Shown here: one piece after another, positions 43,759 through 52,503 of the stretch
Position numbering within the stretch: the first letter of the stretch is position 1
How the letters are laid out: the number at the start of each line of letters is the position of its first letter
Source of the DNA: Blastocatellia bacterium AA13
GTDB taxonomy: Bacteria; Acidobacteriota; Blastocatellia; UBA7656
Reading direction: 5' to 3'
DNA length: 64,000 nucleotides
NCBI GenBank assembly: GCA_003222245.1
Contig: QHVH01000007.1
Coordinates: 362,551-426,550 of the forward strand
Made by a program: the position numbers and the translations under genes
Notes under the pieces: model-generated
Databases searched by the model: none
The model's input: only the letters and a program-made list of their open reading frames with translations
Told to the model about the DNA's origin: nothing

Positions 43759-44817
43759 ATGTACCGACAATTCTACGGATTGTACGACGTACCGTTCAGC
43801 CTGGCTCCTGATCCAAAGTATCTGTTCCGAACTGAGAGCCTCCTTGAAGTATTCGCCAATCTTCAGTACTGCATTGAGCACGGCAAGGGCGTCGTCCTGA
43901 TGACCGGTGAAGTGGGAACCGGCAAAACGATGGTACTCCGCTCGATGCTTCAATCGCTGGATCACTCGGTAGCCGCCGCTTATATATTCAATCCAATCCT
44001 CAACACGAGCGATTTCTACTCGACTCTAGCAAGCGAGTTCCGGCTTCCCGCGCAGACTACAAAGGCGAGCATGCTCAGAATGCTCGGGCACTTCTTGTTG
44101 TCGCGCCATCAGCGCGGTCTCAGAACGGTTCTCGTCATCGACGAAGCGCACCTACTCCCTCGGACTCTCCTGGAAGAAATCAGATTGATGTCGAATTACG
44201 AGACCAATCGCGAGAAACTCTTCCAGATAATTCTCTGCGGCCAGCCGGAGCTCAGACAGGTGTTTGCCCAGCCGGAGCTGCGTCAACTCAAGCAGCGCAT
44301 AAGCCTGAGAACCGAAATACACCCGCTGTCGGCGCGCGAGACCGCTGAATACATAGCCTGGAGACTGCGAGTGGCAGGCGCTAAGAACCCGAACTTCTTT
44401 GAGCTCGAAGCAATCGCCGCCGTCTACCGATTCTCTGGAGGGATCCCGAGAATCATAAACAACATATGCGACAACGCGCTGTTGACCGGATTCAGCGGAG
44501 GGAACAGAGCCATCACAACCGCGATTATTCACGAGGTCGTGGATCTCCTCGATCTAGGCACTCCCGATCTCTTGCCTATGCACGTCGGCCGGCTGGATTT
44601 GGCCGTTACTGGATCTATAGTTCAAGAAGCGCCTCGCCCTGAAGCGATCGCGGCAGGCAGCGACTCTCACAAGTCGGACAACGTGCGCTACCTGCGACGA
44701 GATTTGAATCCTTCGGAACCGCCGCGGAGCGGACTCGACACACCCGCTTCAATCAGCCGTGCAACACAAGACTCCACGCAGCGTTTCTTCTCTCGCGCTC
44801 GCGTTGCCAGGACCTAG
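43759..44817 (+). CDS. ExeA-like AAA ATPase of the exopolysaccharide locus
   Basis: A 352-residue ATPase that begins MYRQFYGLYDVPFSLAPDPK, the typical start of ExeA/GspA-like and XrtA-associated ATPases. Walker A GEVGTGKT is at residues 50-57, Walker B VLVIDEAHLLP at ~121-131, with QRISLRTEIHPLS and SGGIPRIINNICDNALL as later motifs. The C-terminal ~90 residues are low complexity. Such ATPases occur in EPS clusters of many Gram-negatives; the role there is not settled. Confidence 0.88.
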   Translation: MYRQFYGLYDVPFSLAPDPKYLFRTESLLEVFANLQYCIEHGKGVVLMTGEVGTGKTMVLRSMLQSLDHSVAAAYIFNPILNTSDFYSTLASEFRLPAQTTKASMLRMLGHFLLSRHQRGLRTVLVIDEAHLLPRTLLEEIRLMSNYETNREKLFQIILCGQPELRQVFAQPELRQLKQRISLRTEIHPLSARETAEYIAWRLRVAGAKNPNFFELEAIAAVYRFSGGIPRIINNICDNALLTGFSGGNRAITTAIIHEVVDLLDLGTPDLLPMHVGRLDLAVTGSIVQEAPRPEAIAAGSDSHKSDNVRYLRRDLNPSEPPRSGLDTPASISRATQDSTQRFFSRARVART

Positions 44818-44832
44818 CTCTCAACAGGAACG

Positions 44833-45831
44833 ATGCCAATGGGTAGAGTTTACAAAGCTCTCGTAAAAGCCGGACGAATAACCGAGCAATTTCAACAGCC
44901 CGAAGGCGCCGTATTCGGCGACGCAATCGGCCCCGACTTCTTCGATGAACGCGATGATTCATTCATCAAGGAATCCGGTTCCACGCGCAACTCACAGCCG
45001 GCTTCAAGCAGACGCGAGGCGCGCGCTTCCGCGGCTGCCTCAAATTTGCGCGTCGGGGAGTTCGCCCGGAACAACCAAGGCTTTGTCGAGCCGCGGCAGT
45101 CGTTTTCAATTCACGATCTCAGAGTCGACCAGCACCTTGCTGGATTAATCGAACGCGACGATCTTGCTCGAGAAAGATACAACACGCTCGCCGTCAGGCT
45201 GATAAACCTCGCAGCGAAGCACAACCGCCGATCACTTCTTGTCACAAGCGCGCTCGAAGGCGAGGGCAAGACTACGATAGCAACCAATCTGGCGTGGGTG
45301 ATGGCAAGGCAGTCGGGCAAAAAGGTGTTGCTTCTTGATGCCGATCTCCGGCGGCCGTCGATATGCAAAATGCTCGGGCTAAAGTCTCCGCATGGACTGG
45401 TCGACGTTATCGAGCGCCGAGCCGCTGTGAGCGATTCAATCGTCGCCATCAAGCCGCACGGCATGTATGTATTGGCGGATCGGAGCAACGGCGACATCCC
45501 CAATCTATCGGCGGGCGACATCCTGACGACCTCGCGGGTCGAAGGCGTCCTTGATGAGTTGGAATCCGCGTTCGATTTCGTCGTAATCGATGCGCCGCCC
45601 ATTACCGATTTCGCCGACGCGCAACGCCTCGCGGCGCTGGCTGATGGAACCGTTCTGGTAGTCAAAGCAGGGCGAACCCATCACAGCGCGGTAGCAAACG
45701 CCCTCAAGTTGATTCCAAAAGAGCGACGCGTAGGAGTAGTGCTCAACGTCGCCGAGGTATTCAACGAAGAAGTCACTTATTACTACGGCGCCAAAAATAA
45801 GCGCCGCGGCTGGTTTGGCAAGAAGCACTAA
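44833..45831 (+). CDS. Tyrosine-protein kinase, CpsD/CapB (BY-kinase) type
   Basis: A 332-residue protein. Walker A lies in TSALEGEGKTTIATNLAWVM (residues ~139-158), Walker A' in KVLLLDADLRRPS and Walker B in FVVIDAPPITDF. The C-terminal tyrosine cluster is short (EVTYYYGAKNK, three Tyr). It presumably phosphorylates itself and controls the Wzz-like partner encoded two genes upstream. The first ~100 residues are unstructured and variable. Confidence 0.92.
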   Translation: MPMGRVYKALVKAGRITEQFQQPEGAVFGDAIGPDFFDERDDSFIKESGSTRNSQPASSRREARASAAASNLRVGEFARNNQGFVEPRQSFSIHDLRVDQHLAGLIERDDLARERYNTLAVRLINLAAKHNRRSLLVTSALEGEGKTTIATNLAWVMARQSGKKVLLLDADLRRPSICKMLGLKSPHGLVDVIERRAAVSDSIVAIKPHGMYVLADRSNGDIPNLSAGDILTTSRVEGVLDELESAFDFVVIDAPPITDFADAQRLAALADGTVLVVKAGRTHHSAVANALKLIPKERRVGVVLNVAEVFNEEVTYYYGAKNKRRGWFGKKH

Positions 45832-45869
45832 AAAAGAAGCCCCCTTTGGCCGCAGCCGGCGAAACAGAA

Positions 45870-47288
45870 GTGCCAAGATTGTTCAAGCGAACAGTCGGGA
45901 GTCAATCGGCAGTGAGACGAATTCTTCTTATTCTTTCCGAAACATTCCTCATCCTCAGCGCGGGAATTCTGGCGGCATACGTTCGATTGCATTCGGATGC
46001 GTCGTGGGAAATAACTCACAGGCAGGGCTGGATCAAGCTCCTGCTGGTCGCTATCGTAATACAATTTTCATTTCATCTTTTCGACCTCTACGATCTGCGC
46101 GCTTCGTCGCACCGCTATCGCCTGATGGTGATGAACCTGATGAAGGCCTACATCACCGCATCCGCGATGCTGTTATTGATGTTCTATGCAGTGCCGTCGA
46201 TGTTGTTAGGCCGCGGCGTTTTTTTGTGGAGCCTGGCGCTTTCGCTTCTTGCCACGGCCCTCTGGCGGCTTATCTTCGCGTGGGGGGCCGGTCATCCTCA
46301 ACTCGGCGTGCGCGAGCGAATTCTTATACTGGGCTCCGGCACCGAGGCGATAGAGATCGCACGGGCGACGCTCGAGCGGCGAACCGCGGGCTTTCAGATA
46401 ATCGGATTCGTGGACAACAAGCCTGAGCTACTTGGCAAGAGCTTGATTAATCCCTCGGTCATCGGCTTGACGGAGAACCTTCCCGGCCTGGTCGCTCAGC
46501 ATCGAATCGATCGCATAGTCGTCGCCGTGGAGGATCGACGCGGAAGTATGCCGACCGGCGATCTGTTGAACCTGAGATTGAGCGGAAGAGTCGCGGTCGA
46601 AGAAAGCGCTTGCTTCTACGAAAGACTGACGGGAAAAGTCGCGGTCGAGAAACTGCGACCGTCCTGGCTGATATTTTCGCGAGGCGGCCGATACACAGAT
46701 GTCACTGAGAGGACCCGCAGAGTAGTCAACGCATCTCTAGCGGCGGTGGGATTGCTGATCTCGCTTCCGTTGGATTTGATCATTGCTATTGCAATCAAGC
46801 TGGACTCGCCCGGCCCGATCCTTTACAGACAGGAACGCGTAGGCAAAAACGGCAGACGATTCAAGATTATTAAGTTCAGGTCAATGGGCGTAGGCGCCGA
46901 AGAGGAATCCGGACCGGTATGGGCCGCGGCTACGGATCCCCGCGCAACCCGAGTCGGCCGCGTGCTCCGAAAGCTCCGGCTTGATGAAATACCGCAATTC
47001 GTTAACGTCGCCCGCGGGGATATGAACTTTATCGGTCCGCGGCCGGAGCGGCCTGAGTTCGTCGAGCAACTCTCAACGACCCTGCCTTACTACATGCAGC
47101 GCCATCTCATTAAGCCGGGGTTAACCGGCTGGGCTCAGATATGCTACGGGTACGGCGGATCGGTCGAAGACACAATGCAAAAGCTCCAGTACGATCTGTA
47201 TTACATCAAGAACCGATCGTTGTTGCTGGATATCATTATCGTATTTGAGACGATAAAGATCGTGCTGTTCGGGCGCGGGGCTCGTTGA
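45870..47288 (+). CDS. Exopolysaccharide polyprenyl-phosphate sugar-1-phosphate transferase
   Basis: About 472 residues from GTG 45870 (a TTG at 45846 would give 480). Four N-terminal membrane helices are followed by a CoA-binding-like domain (RILILGSGTEAIEIARATLE) and a fifth helix. The bacterial sugar transferase domain comes last: GPILYRQERVGKNGRRFKII, KFRSMGV, RKLRLDEIPQFVNVARGDM and NFIGPRPERPEF. It starts lipid-linked repeat unit synthesis. The C-terminal part resembles the WbaP/EpsB exosortase-linked group. Confidence 0.93.
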   Translation: MPRLFKRTVGSQSAVRRILLILSETFLILSAGILAAYVRLHSDASWEITHRQGWIKLLLVAIVIQFSFHLFDLYDLRASSHRYRLMVMNLMKAYITASAMLLLMFYAVPSMLLGRGVFLWSLALSLLATALWRLIFAWGAGHPQLGVRERILILGSGTEAIEIARATLERRTAGFQIIGFVDNKPELLGKSLINPSVIGLTENLPGLVAQHRIDRIVVAVEDRRGSMPTGDLLNLRLSGRVAVEESACFYERLTGKVAVEKLRPSWLIFSRGGRYTDVTERTRRVVNASLAAVGLLISLPLDLIIAIAIKLDSPGPILYRQERVGKNGRRFKIIKFRSMGVGAEEESGPVWAAATDPRATRVGRVLRKLRLDEIPQFVNVARGDMNFIGPRPERPEFVEQLSTTLPYYMQRHLIKPGLTGWAQICYGYGGSVEDTMQKLQYDLYYIKNRSLLLDIIIVFETIKIVLFGRGAR

Positions 47289-47320
47289 CCGCCCGGCTGC
47301 GAATCGCTTTGGAGAGAGTC

Positions 47321-48124
47321 ATGGGACGTAGAAACAAATCGATCGGGGCGGCGCTGATTACGGGACTGCTGATAGTCGCCTGCTCTCCCTTGTGCACGGC
47401 GGCTCAAAAACAGGACCCGCCGATGTCATCGTCACAAGTCTCTAGGGCGTCAACTGAAACCAGAACAATCAACGGCTCCGAATCTACGCTCTCACCCGAC
47501 GAGGCGGCCATTCAACAGCAAATTCAGTCGGTCTATCGGGGTTTCTACGAATCCTACAGGCTCGGGCCCGGCGATGTGATCGCGATCCATGTAGATAAGC
47601 ATCCTGATGATTCAGTAGAGCGCGCCGTTGTTTCACCCGTCGGCCAGATTTACTACCCGTTGATGGGCAATATCACAGTGGTTGCCAAAACGGTAGGTCA
47701 GCTTCAGGAACATTTCACGAACTCGATTTCGGAGTTCATCAAGGATCCGCGAGTAACGATCTCGCTGCTGGAAGCAAACAGCGCCAAGATCGGCGTGCTT
47801 GGCGACGTCAGAACGCCTGGGGTTCTCGTAATGACTCGGCCGCTGCGAGTGCTCGACGCCATTTCGTTGGCAGGCGGTATAACGGACACCGGCAGCAAAT
47901 CAAATGTGTCAATCCTCAGGCAGTATGAAGACGGCAGAACTCAAATAGTGACCGTTAACGTCAAAAAGATTTTAGAAGGTAAGGCCGGTCCTGAGGACAA
48001 TGGCTACCTTCGCGCGGGCGATACGATAATCGTGCACGGAAACCTTATAAAGAAGCTGGGCACTATATCGAGCATGGTAGGGATAGCCAGCTTCGCTACA
48101 TTCCTCACCAGAGGGGGCCGATGA
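47321..48124 (+). CDS. Wza-like polysaccharide export protein
   Basis: 267 residues from ATG 47321 behind GGAGAGAG; an in-frame start at 47285 is less likely. The signal region GAALITGLLIVACSPLC carries a possible lipoprotein Cys. The poly_export domain reads YRLGPGDVIAIHVDKHPDDS and VSPVGQIYYPLMGNITV, followed by SLBB repeats (KIGVLGDVRTPGVLVMTRPL and LRAGDTIIVHGNL). It forms the outer-membrane export channel. Confidence 0.91.
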   Translation: MGRRNKSIGAALITGLLIVACSPLCTAAQKQDPPMSSSQVSRASTETRTINGSESTLSPDEAAIQQQIQSVYRGFYESYRLGPGDVIAIHVDKHPDDSVERAVVSPVGQIYYPLMGNITVVAKTVGQLQEHFTNSISEFIKDPRVTISLLEANSAKIGVLGDVRTPGVLVMTRPLRVLDAISLAGGITDTGSKSNVSILRQYEDGRTQIVTVNVKKILEGKAGPEDNGYLRAGDTIIVHGNLIKKLGTISSMVGIASFATFLTRGGR

Positions 48125-48292
48125 AGTCAATCACTTACTGGCAGGCAAGCGGCAGCCAGAACGGCCGAAGAAAAGAACATTCGCAGCAAGCCTGTAGTTA
48201 AGAAATAGGTCGATGGGGAGCCGGGGAAGCTCCTCCTTCAGTGATACAACCTCATCTCATGTTCCCGAGGTTGAATCAAGGAGACTCTCGCT

Positions 48293-48679
48293 ATGTCAGA
48301 TACTCAAGCAAAACTCGTCCCCAATTCGCCCGGATCAACATCGGTAGAGCCGGGGCGAAACGGATCCACGGCCAATGGTGCATCTGAGAGAAGGCCCTTT
48401 GTGAATCGCCAGAGCCCGCTTTCGGAATTGGTAAGCGAGCACCTCAAGTCGACAGGGCTCAGGCAAATTGATTTTTGCCGCCAAACCGGTTTCGATCAAG
48501 GCTTATTATCCAAGATACTGTCCTCCGTCGTGAATACGTTGAATGTAGAGTCGGCTCTAAAACTGGCCGAAGGAATGAGAATCCAACCGAGCGTCATATT
48601 CGAAGCGATCGGCAAGAAGGACGTAGACGAGATGCTTCGTCGCTTTTATTCGACTCCGATCGCGGGCAGCGCGGTCTGA
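48293..48679 (+). CDS. XRE-like helix-turn-helix protein
   Basis: A 128-residue protein with an unstructured N-terminus (~45 residues) and one helix-turn-helix: LRQIDFCRQTGFDQGLLSKI followed by LNVESALKLAEGMRIQPS. It is a Cro/C1-type fold. AAGGAGA precedes the ATG. Position at the end of the EPS operon (168 nt gap) suggests local regulation. A hairpin GGAGC-cggggaa-GCTCC at 48216-48232 lies in the gap. Confidence 0.75.
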   Translation: MSDTQAKLVPNSPGSTSVEPGRNGSTANGASERRPFVNRQSPLSELVSEHLKSTGLRQIDFCRQTGFDQGLLSKILSSVVNTLNVESALKLAEGMRIQPSVIFEAIGKKDVDEMLRRFYSTPIAGSAV

Positions 48680-48773
48680 CAAGCCGCGCGGGAGTTCTCA
48701 CAACGGCCGAGTCGAGCTGTCGATTAAGAGCTCGACATAACCCTCGTCTCTCCGTCTGTCTCACACTTTCGAA

Positions 48774-49136
48774 ATGACCCGTCGTGACTCAACAGAGCAG
48801 CTTATCCTCGAATTGTACGTGAGCGATCTCAAAGCTTCCTGCGAATTCTACACAAGCTATGGCTTCACTCTGGTCCGCGAGGAACCCAACTTTGCTGAGT
48901 TGAAATGGGATGATTCATTGTTGTTCCTCGAGCAGGTCGCCGATAATCCGGAGCCGCCATTGTCCCCTGTCGGCAACGTTCGGATAATGGTCGATAATGT
49001 TGACGGGTATTGGGCGCTCTCAAAAAAATTGGGCGCCAGGGTGTTGAAACCTATCGAAGATCGATACTATGGGTTGCGCGACTTTACCATTGCGGGGCCG
49101 GACGGAGTCGGCCTGCGATTCGCGGCAAATCTCTAA
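48774..49136 (+). CDS. VOC (glyoxalase/bleomycin-resistance fold) protein
   Basis: A 120-residue single vicinal-oxygen-chelate domain: LILELYVSDLKASCEFYTSYGF at the start, LFLEQV in the middle and the closing YYGLRDFTIAGPDGVGLRFA. Metal-binding residues of the characterised enzymes are only partly kept. Activity cannot be named. The GNAT gene starts 14 nt later. Confidence 0.85.
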   Translation: MTRRDSTEQLILELYVSDLKASCEFYTSYGFTLVREEPNFAELKWDDSLLFLEQVADNPEPPLSPVGNVRIMVDNVDGYWALSKKLGARVLKPIEDRYYGLRDFTIAGPDGVGLRFAANL

Positions 49137-49150
49137 CACATTACGGGCCG

Positions 49151-49684
49151 ATGGAACTCAGGTTGACCAGGAGCACAATTCGAGACTGGCGTTCGGAGGA
49201 TGTAGCGTCGCTCGTGCATCACGCCAATAACCGAAAGATATGGCTCAACCTGCGCGATTCTTTTCCCAATCCCTATACGCTTGCCGACGGCAAGAGATGG
49301 ATTGAGACCGCGGCTTCAGAATCTCCCGTGACCTCATTTGCCCTTGAAGTTAATAGACAGGCTGTGGGCGGCATCGGGATCATGCTCAAAGGCGACATCT
49401 TCCGACACTCGGGCGAGATCGGCTACTGGCTCGGCGAAGAATACTGGGGCCGTGGAATAGTAACCGAAGCCGTGATCGCGATGACCCAATACGCATTCTC
49501 ACATTTCAATCTTAACCGCATCAGCGCCGGCGTGTTTGAATGGAATCCGGCGTCGATGAGAGTTCTTGAAAAAGCCGGCTATCAATTCGAAGGAATAATG
49601 AGGAAAGGCGCGATCAAAGACGGCAAGCTCATCAACGAACACATCTATGCGATCCTTTTGGATGAATCGCATGCGGCCGGATAG
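49151..49684 (+). CDS. GNAT N-acetyltransferase, RimJ/RimL type
   Basis: 177 residues from ATG 49151 (MELRLTRSTIRDWRSEDVAS). The RimJ/RimL group marks are SGEIGYWLGEEYWGRGIVTEA, the acetyl-CoA-binding loop, and RISAGVFEWNPASMRVLEKAGYQ followed by FEGIMRKGAIKDGK. Members acetylate N-terminal amines of ribosomal proteins or small amines; the substrate here is unknown. Probably co-transcribed with the VOC gene. Confidence 0.9.
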   Translation: MELRLTRSTIRDWRSEDVASLVHHANNRKIWLNLRDSFPNPYTLADGKRWIETAASESPVTSFALEVNRQAVGGIGIMLKGDIFRHSGEIGYWLGEEYWGRGIVTEAVIAMTQYAFSHFNLNRISAGVFEWNPASMRVLEKAGYQFEGIMRKGAIKDGKLINEHIYAILLDESHAAG

Positions 49685-49780
49685 TAATTCCGTTCTACAG
49701 TCTGCTCCTCGATTTCGATCTGCACGCGACTCCGAGGCGGCGTAAGAGAGTTATTTCCCCTTTTTTTAAATGCCTTTCAA

Positions 49781-49798
49781 TTGTCGCTGCCGCGACAA
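49781..49798. terminator. Small hairpin downstream of the GNAT gene
   Basis: TTGTCGC-tgcc-GCGACAA is a perfect seven-pair stem followed by AAAA on the plus strand, about 97 bases after the stop. No T-run follows, so function as a terminator is uncertain. Confidence 0.35.
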
Positions 49799-49957
49799 AA
49801 ACATCGATTCCATCCAACAACCTTGCACTGAAGTACGTTGAAGTACACGGCTAGAGTCAAAAGCCGCTCTGAGGCCGGAATACAAAACCGCGATGTTATT
49901 TCTTAGCGTTCCGTTAGCGGATTGGACTCGTTTGATCTTGTCAGGCCGAGCGGCCTG

Positions 49958-49987
49958 CTATATAAGTTATATATAAATTCTATATAG
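49958..49987. promoter_or_regulatory. AT-rich palindromic site before the RHH-nadA operon
   Basis: CTATATA ... TATATAG, seven-base inverted arms around TATATA, ends 7 bases before the start codon of the RHH regulator. It may contain the -10 element and overlap the operator of the regulator it precedes. Inference from position and symmetry only. Confidence 0.45.
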
Positions 49988-49994
49988 GAACATC

Positions 49995-50201
49995 ATGGAA
50001 AAAGAACGAACCAAGGTGCGTACTTATTCGGCTATGGATCGCGACGCCGAGATGCTCGAGGCCGTAGCCCGCTATCACCAGATGAGCAAAAGCGCCACCA
50101 TCACCAGTCTGATTAGAAAAGAGTTTTGGAGGATCTTTCCCGCCGGAAACGGAAAAATAAAGCCCGACCGTGGAGCCCGAATCGAGAAGGAGATGAGATG
50201 A
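49995..50201 (+). CDS. Ribbon-helix-helix regulator coupled to nadA
   Basis: A 68-residue basic protein: TKVRTYSAMDRDAEMLEAVARY supplies the ribbon and first helix, and QMSKSATITSLIRKEFWRIF the second helix, fitting an RHH (MetJ/Arc-like) DNA-binding dimer. The C-terminus is Lys/Arg-rich. It overlaps nadA by four bases (ATGA). No known NAD repressor family (NiaR, NrtR, NadQ) is of this type, so its role in NAD control would be new if real. Confidence 0.68.
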   Translation: MEKERTKVRTYSAMDRDAEMLEAVARYHQMSKSATITSLIRKEFWRIFPAGNGKIKPDRGARIEKEMR

Positions 50202-51184
50202 GTACGCAGCCATTCATGCCGAACTTGCCGGGCGCGATCGCGGACAAAGCCGTGCGCCTTGGATTGATGGAAGAGATCAGGACTCTTGCGCGCAGGCGCA
50301 ATGCAATCATCCTCGCCCACAATTATCAGTGGCCCGATGTGCAGGACATAGCCGATTTCACGGGTGACAGCCTGGGACTTTCTCTGGAAGCCCAAAACAC
50401 CGACGCCGAGTTTATAGTGTTCTGCGGCGTTCATTTCATGGCCGAGTCGGCCAAGATACTCAATCCGGATAAAAAAGTCTTGTTGCCGAATCTCTCCGCC
50501 GGATGCTCGCTGGCCGATTCGATTAGCCCGGAAAGCCTTTCCGAATGGATGAGCCGGTACCCGGATCACACGGTAGTCACATACGTGAACTCGACTGCCG
50601 AAGTAAAAGCGATGAGCGACATCTGCTGCACCTCTGCCAACGCAATCTCAATCGTCAAAAGCCTAACAAACAATAAAATCCTGTTTACACCCGATCGGAA
50701 TCTTGGCAACTGGGTCAAGAAGCATGTTCCCGAAAAAGAGATCGTCGTTTATGACGGAGCGTGTCCGACGCACGACGTCCTGCGAGGGGCCAATGTGTCG
50801 AAGACGCGGTCGGCCTATCCGGATGCGGTTGTCATCGCGCACCCCGAGTGCCGGGAGGACATAATCGCCCTGGCCGACGAAGTCTGCTCGACCAGCGCGA
50901 TGATCAACCGCATTGAGAAGTATCCCGACGCGAGGACTTTCATTGTTGCAACCGAGAGTGGAATCGTTCACCAGATGAAAAAGCGATTTCCGGATCGCCA
51001 ATTCGTGCTCGCCGATGGCTGTATCGGATGCAGATTGCATTGCCCGTATATGAAGATGATCTCTTTGGACGACGTCAAACGGTCGCTTTCGGAAACCAAA
51101 TTCGAGATCACGGTAGAACCTGAAATCCTGGCCTCGGCAAGGGTTGCGCTCGATCGCATGCTCGCCGTGCCGCGCGATAATTAG
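50198..51184 (+). CDS. nadA: Quinolinate synthase
   Basis: 328 residues from ATG 50198. NadA makes quinolinate from iminoaspartate and dihydroxyacetone phosphate using a [4Fe-4S] cluster. Signature segments are RNAIILAHNYQWPDVQDIAD, FIVFCGVHFMAESAKIL, YPDAVVIAHPECREDI and LADGCIGCRLHCPYMKMI, which provide the cluster cysteines and substrate residues. No nadB or nadC is adjacent. Confidence 0.96.
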   Translation: MSTQPFMPNLPGAIADKAVRLGLMEEIRTLARRRNAIILAHNYQWPDVQDIADFTGDSLGLSLEAQNTDAEFIVFCGVHFMAESAKILNPDKKVLLPNLSAGCSLADSISPESLSEWMSRYPDHTVVTYVNSTAEVKAMSDICCTSANAISIVKSLTNNKILFTPDRNLGNWVKKHVPEKEIVVYDGACPTHDVLRGANVSKTRSAYPDAVVIAHPECREDIIALADEVCSTSAMINRIEKYPDARTFIVATESGIVHQMKKRFPDRQFVLADGCIGCRLHCPYMKMISLDDVKRSLSETKFEITVEPEILASARVALDRMLAVPRDN

Positions 51185-51364
51185 GCGGGTTATTGGAGTC
51201 CAGAATAGAGCCGAGGCTGATAGTCTACAGAATGCGTCCCGGATGCGTCGGAGCCTGTTATGAAACCGATACGATTGTGGTAGAATCCTCCAAGTTTTAA
51301 GACTTTTCGCTGCGGGCCGTGGTCTAAGGCATCAAATGACACACGATCCGACAGAGGCGTTAAG

Positions 51365-51988
51365 ATGATGATCGGGAGACCCAAAACCTCACAAATGCTC
51401 CTGACCGGCCTGTTTATCATCTGCGTAACCTCGGCCGGCTACAGTCAAAGACCCTTTCCCGCACAGAGACCGAGAAATCCTGCCAAACAGGATCGGCTTC
51501 CAAACCCCAAGATAAACCGAAACCCCGGAAATAATCCCGCAAATCGACAGCTTCGGATGAGGCAACAAATCCTGCGGGATATCGGTATTAGCGAAGGCCA
51601 GCAGATGCGCATTCGGGAAGTTCTCAGGTCTCACGAAGATGACAGAATTGCCGGGAATCGCCGTCTCCGCCAGGCAAGGCGTGCGCTGGATGAGGCAGTA
51701 ATGAGCTCGCAGATCGATGAAGGATTGATTCAACGGCGGGCCGACGAACTGGCTGCCGCCCAGGCAAATCAAATCCGGCTCCAATCACGCATTCGAACCG
51801 AAGTCCGAAAGGTGCTGACCCCCGAACAAGTGAACAAGTTCAATCAACTCGAAGAGGAAATGCGTAACCGCGTTCGGGAACAGAGGCGACAGGAGATGCA
51901 GCAAGACCAACCTGCAACAAAGCCGCCTGACACACCCGACCAATCCGAGTTTGATCTGACTCAGCTTCTCTGGCCCGCAAACGGCTAA
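51365..51988 (+). CDS. Secreted Spy/CpxP-like helical protein
   Basis: A 207-residue protein with a signal peptide (MLLTGLFIICVTSAGYSQ) and an Arg/Gln/Asn-rich helical body. LRDIGISEGQQMRIREVLRS and KVLTPEQVNKFNQLEEEM are two LTxxQ-like motifs, as in CpxP/Spy periplasmic chaperones and heavy-metal sensor proteins. A Pro/Arg-rich linker follows the signal peptide. A periplasmic chaperone or sensor role is an inference from the fold. Confidence 0.7.
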   Translation: MMIGRPKTSQMLLTGLFIICVTSAGYSQRPFPAQRPRNPAKQDRLPNPKINRNPGNNPANRQLRMRQQILRDIGISEGQQMRIREVLRSHEDDRIAGNRRLRQARRALDEAVMSSQIDEGLIQRRADELAAAQANQIRLQSRIRTEVRKVLTPEQVNKFNQLEEEMRNRVREQRRQEMQQDQPATKPPDTPDQSEFDLTQLLWPANG

Positions 51989-52244
51989 CGCGCCGTTCCC
52001 CTTCAGGGAACAATTCAAAAAGTGTCCAAACTCGAGTCCCAGCACTGAAAGAGCGCGGTTTTGTGTCGGTGCGGCTCATAGGCGGCGCGTGAGAAGAAAG
52101 CCGAAGTAACTTTCTGGGGAATCGAGCAGCGAACCCGGAGGCGCCCGGACGCAGCGGACGCAGACCTGTGCTGACCTGTGCTGGACAATGTGAGACTCGG
52201 CATCTACAATTCGGTGTTTCCAATCGGACTGATCAGGAGGATTG

Positions 52245-52442
52245 ATGGACGAGGATAATGAAATAGCCTACCACTTGTACGAAAAAGACGGTCACGTCAC
52301 CGCGATTTGGGAGATGCAGGGACGCAAGCATATGCGTACGATCGACCCGAGAAGCGAAGAAGGGAAACGCATCCTCGGTTCTCATACAGCCGATGATGAC
52401 GAGCCGCCGGCGGAAGATGCAGGACAACAAGCGACTGCTTGA
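52245..52442 (+). CDS. Small acidic protein of unknown function
   Basis: A 65-residue protein (MDEDNEIAYHLYEKDGHVTA ... ADDDEPPAEDAGQQATA) with the site CAGGAGG seven bases before the ATG at 52245. Acidic ends flank a short beta-like middle. No known domain. Confidence 0.55.
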   Translation: MDEDNEIAYHLYEKDGHVTAIWEMQGRKHMRTIDPRSEEGKRILGSHTADDDEPPAEDAGQQATA

Positions 52443-52503
52443 TTTCGTATCGATTCCGTATTATGGAGCGGCGCAAGAACGATCCGTTGTAATTTCTAGA
52501 AGT

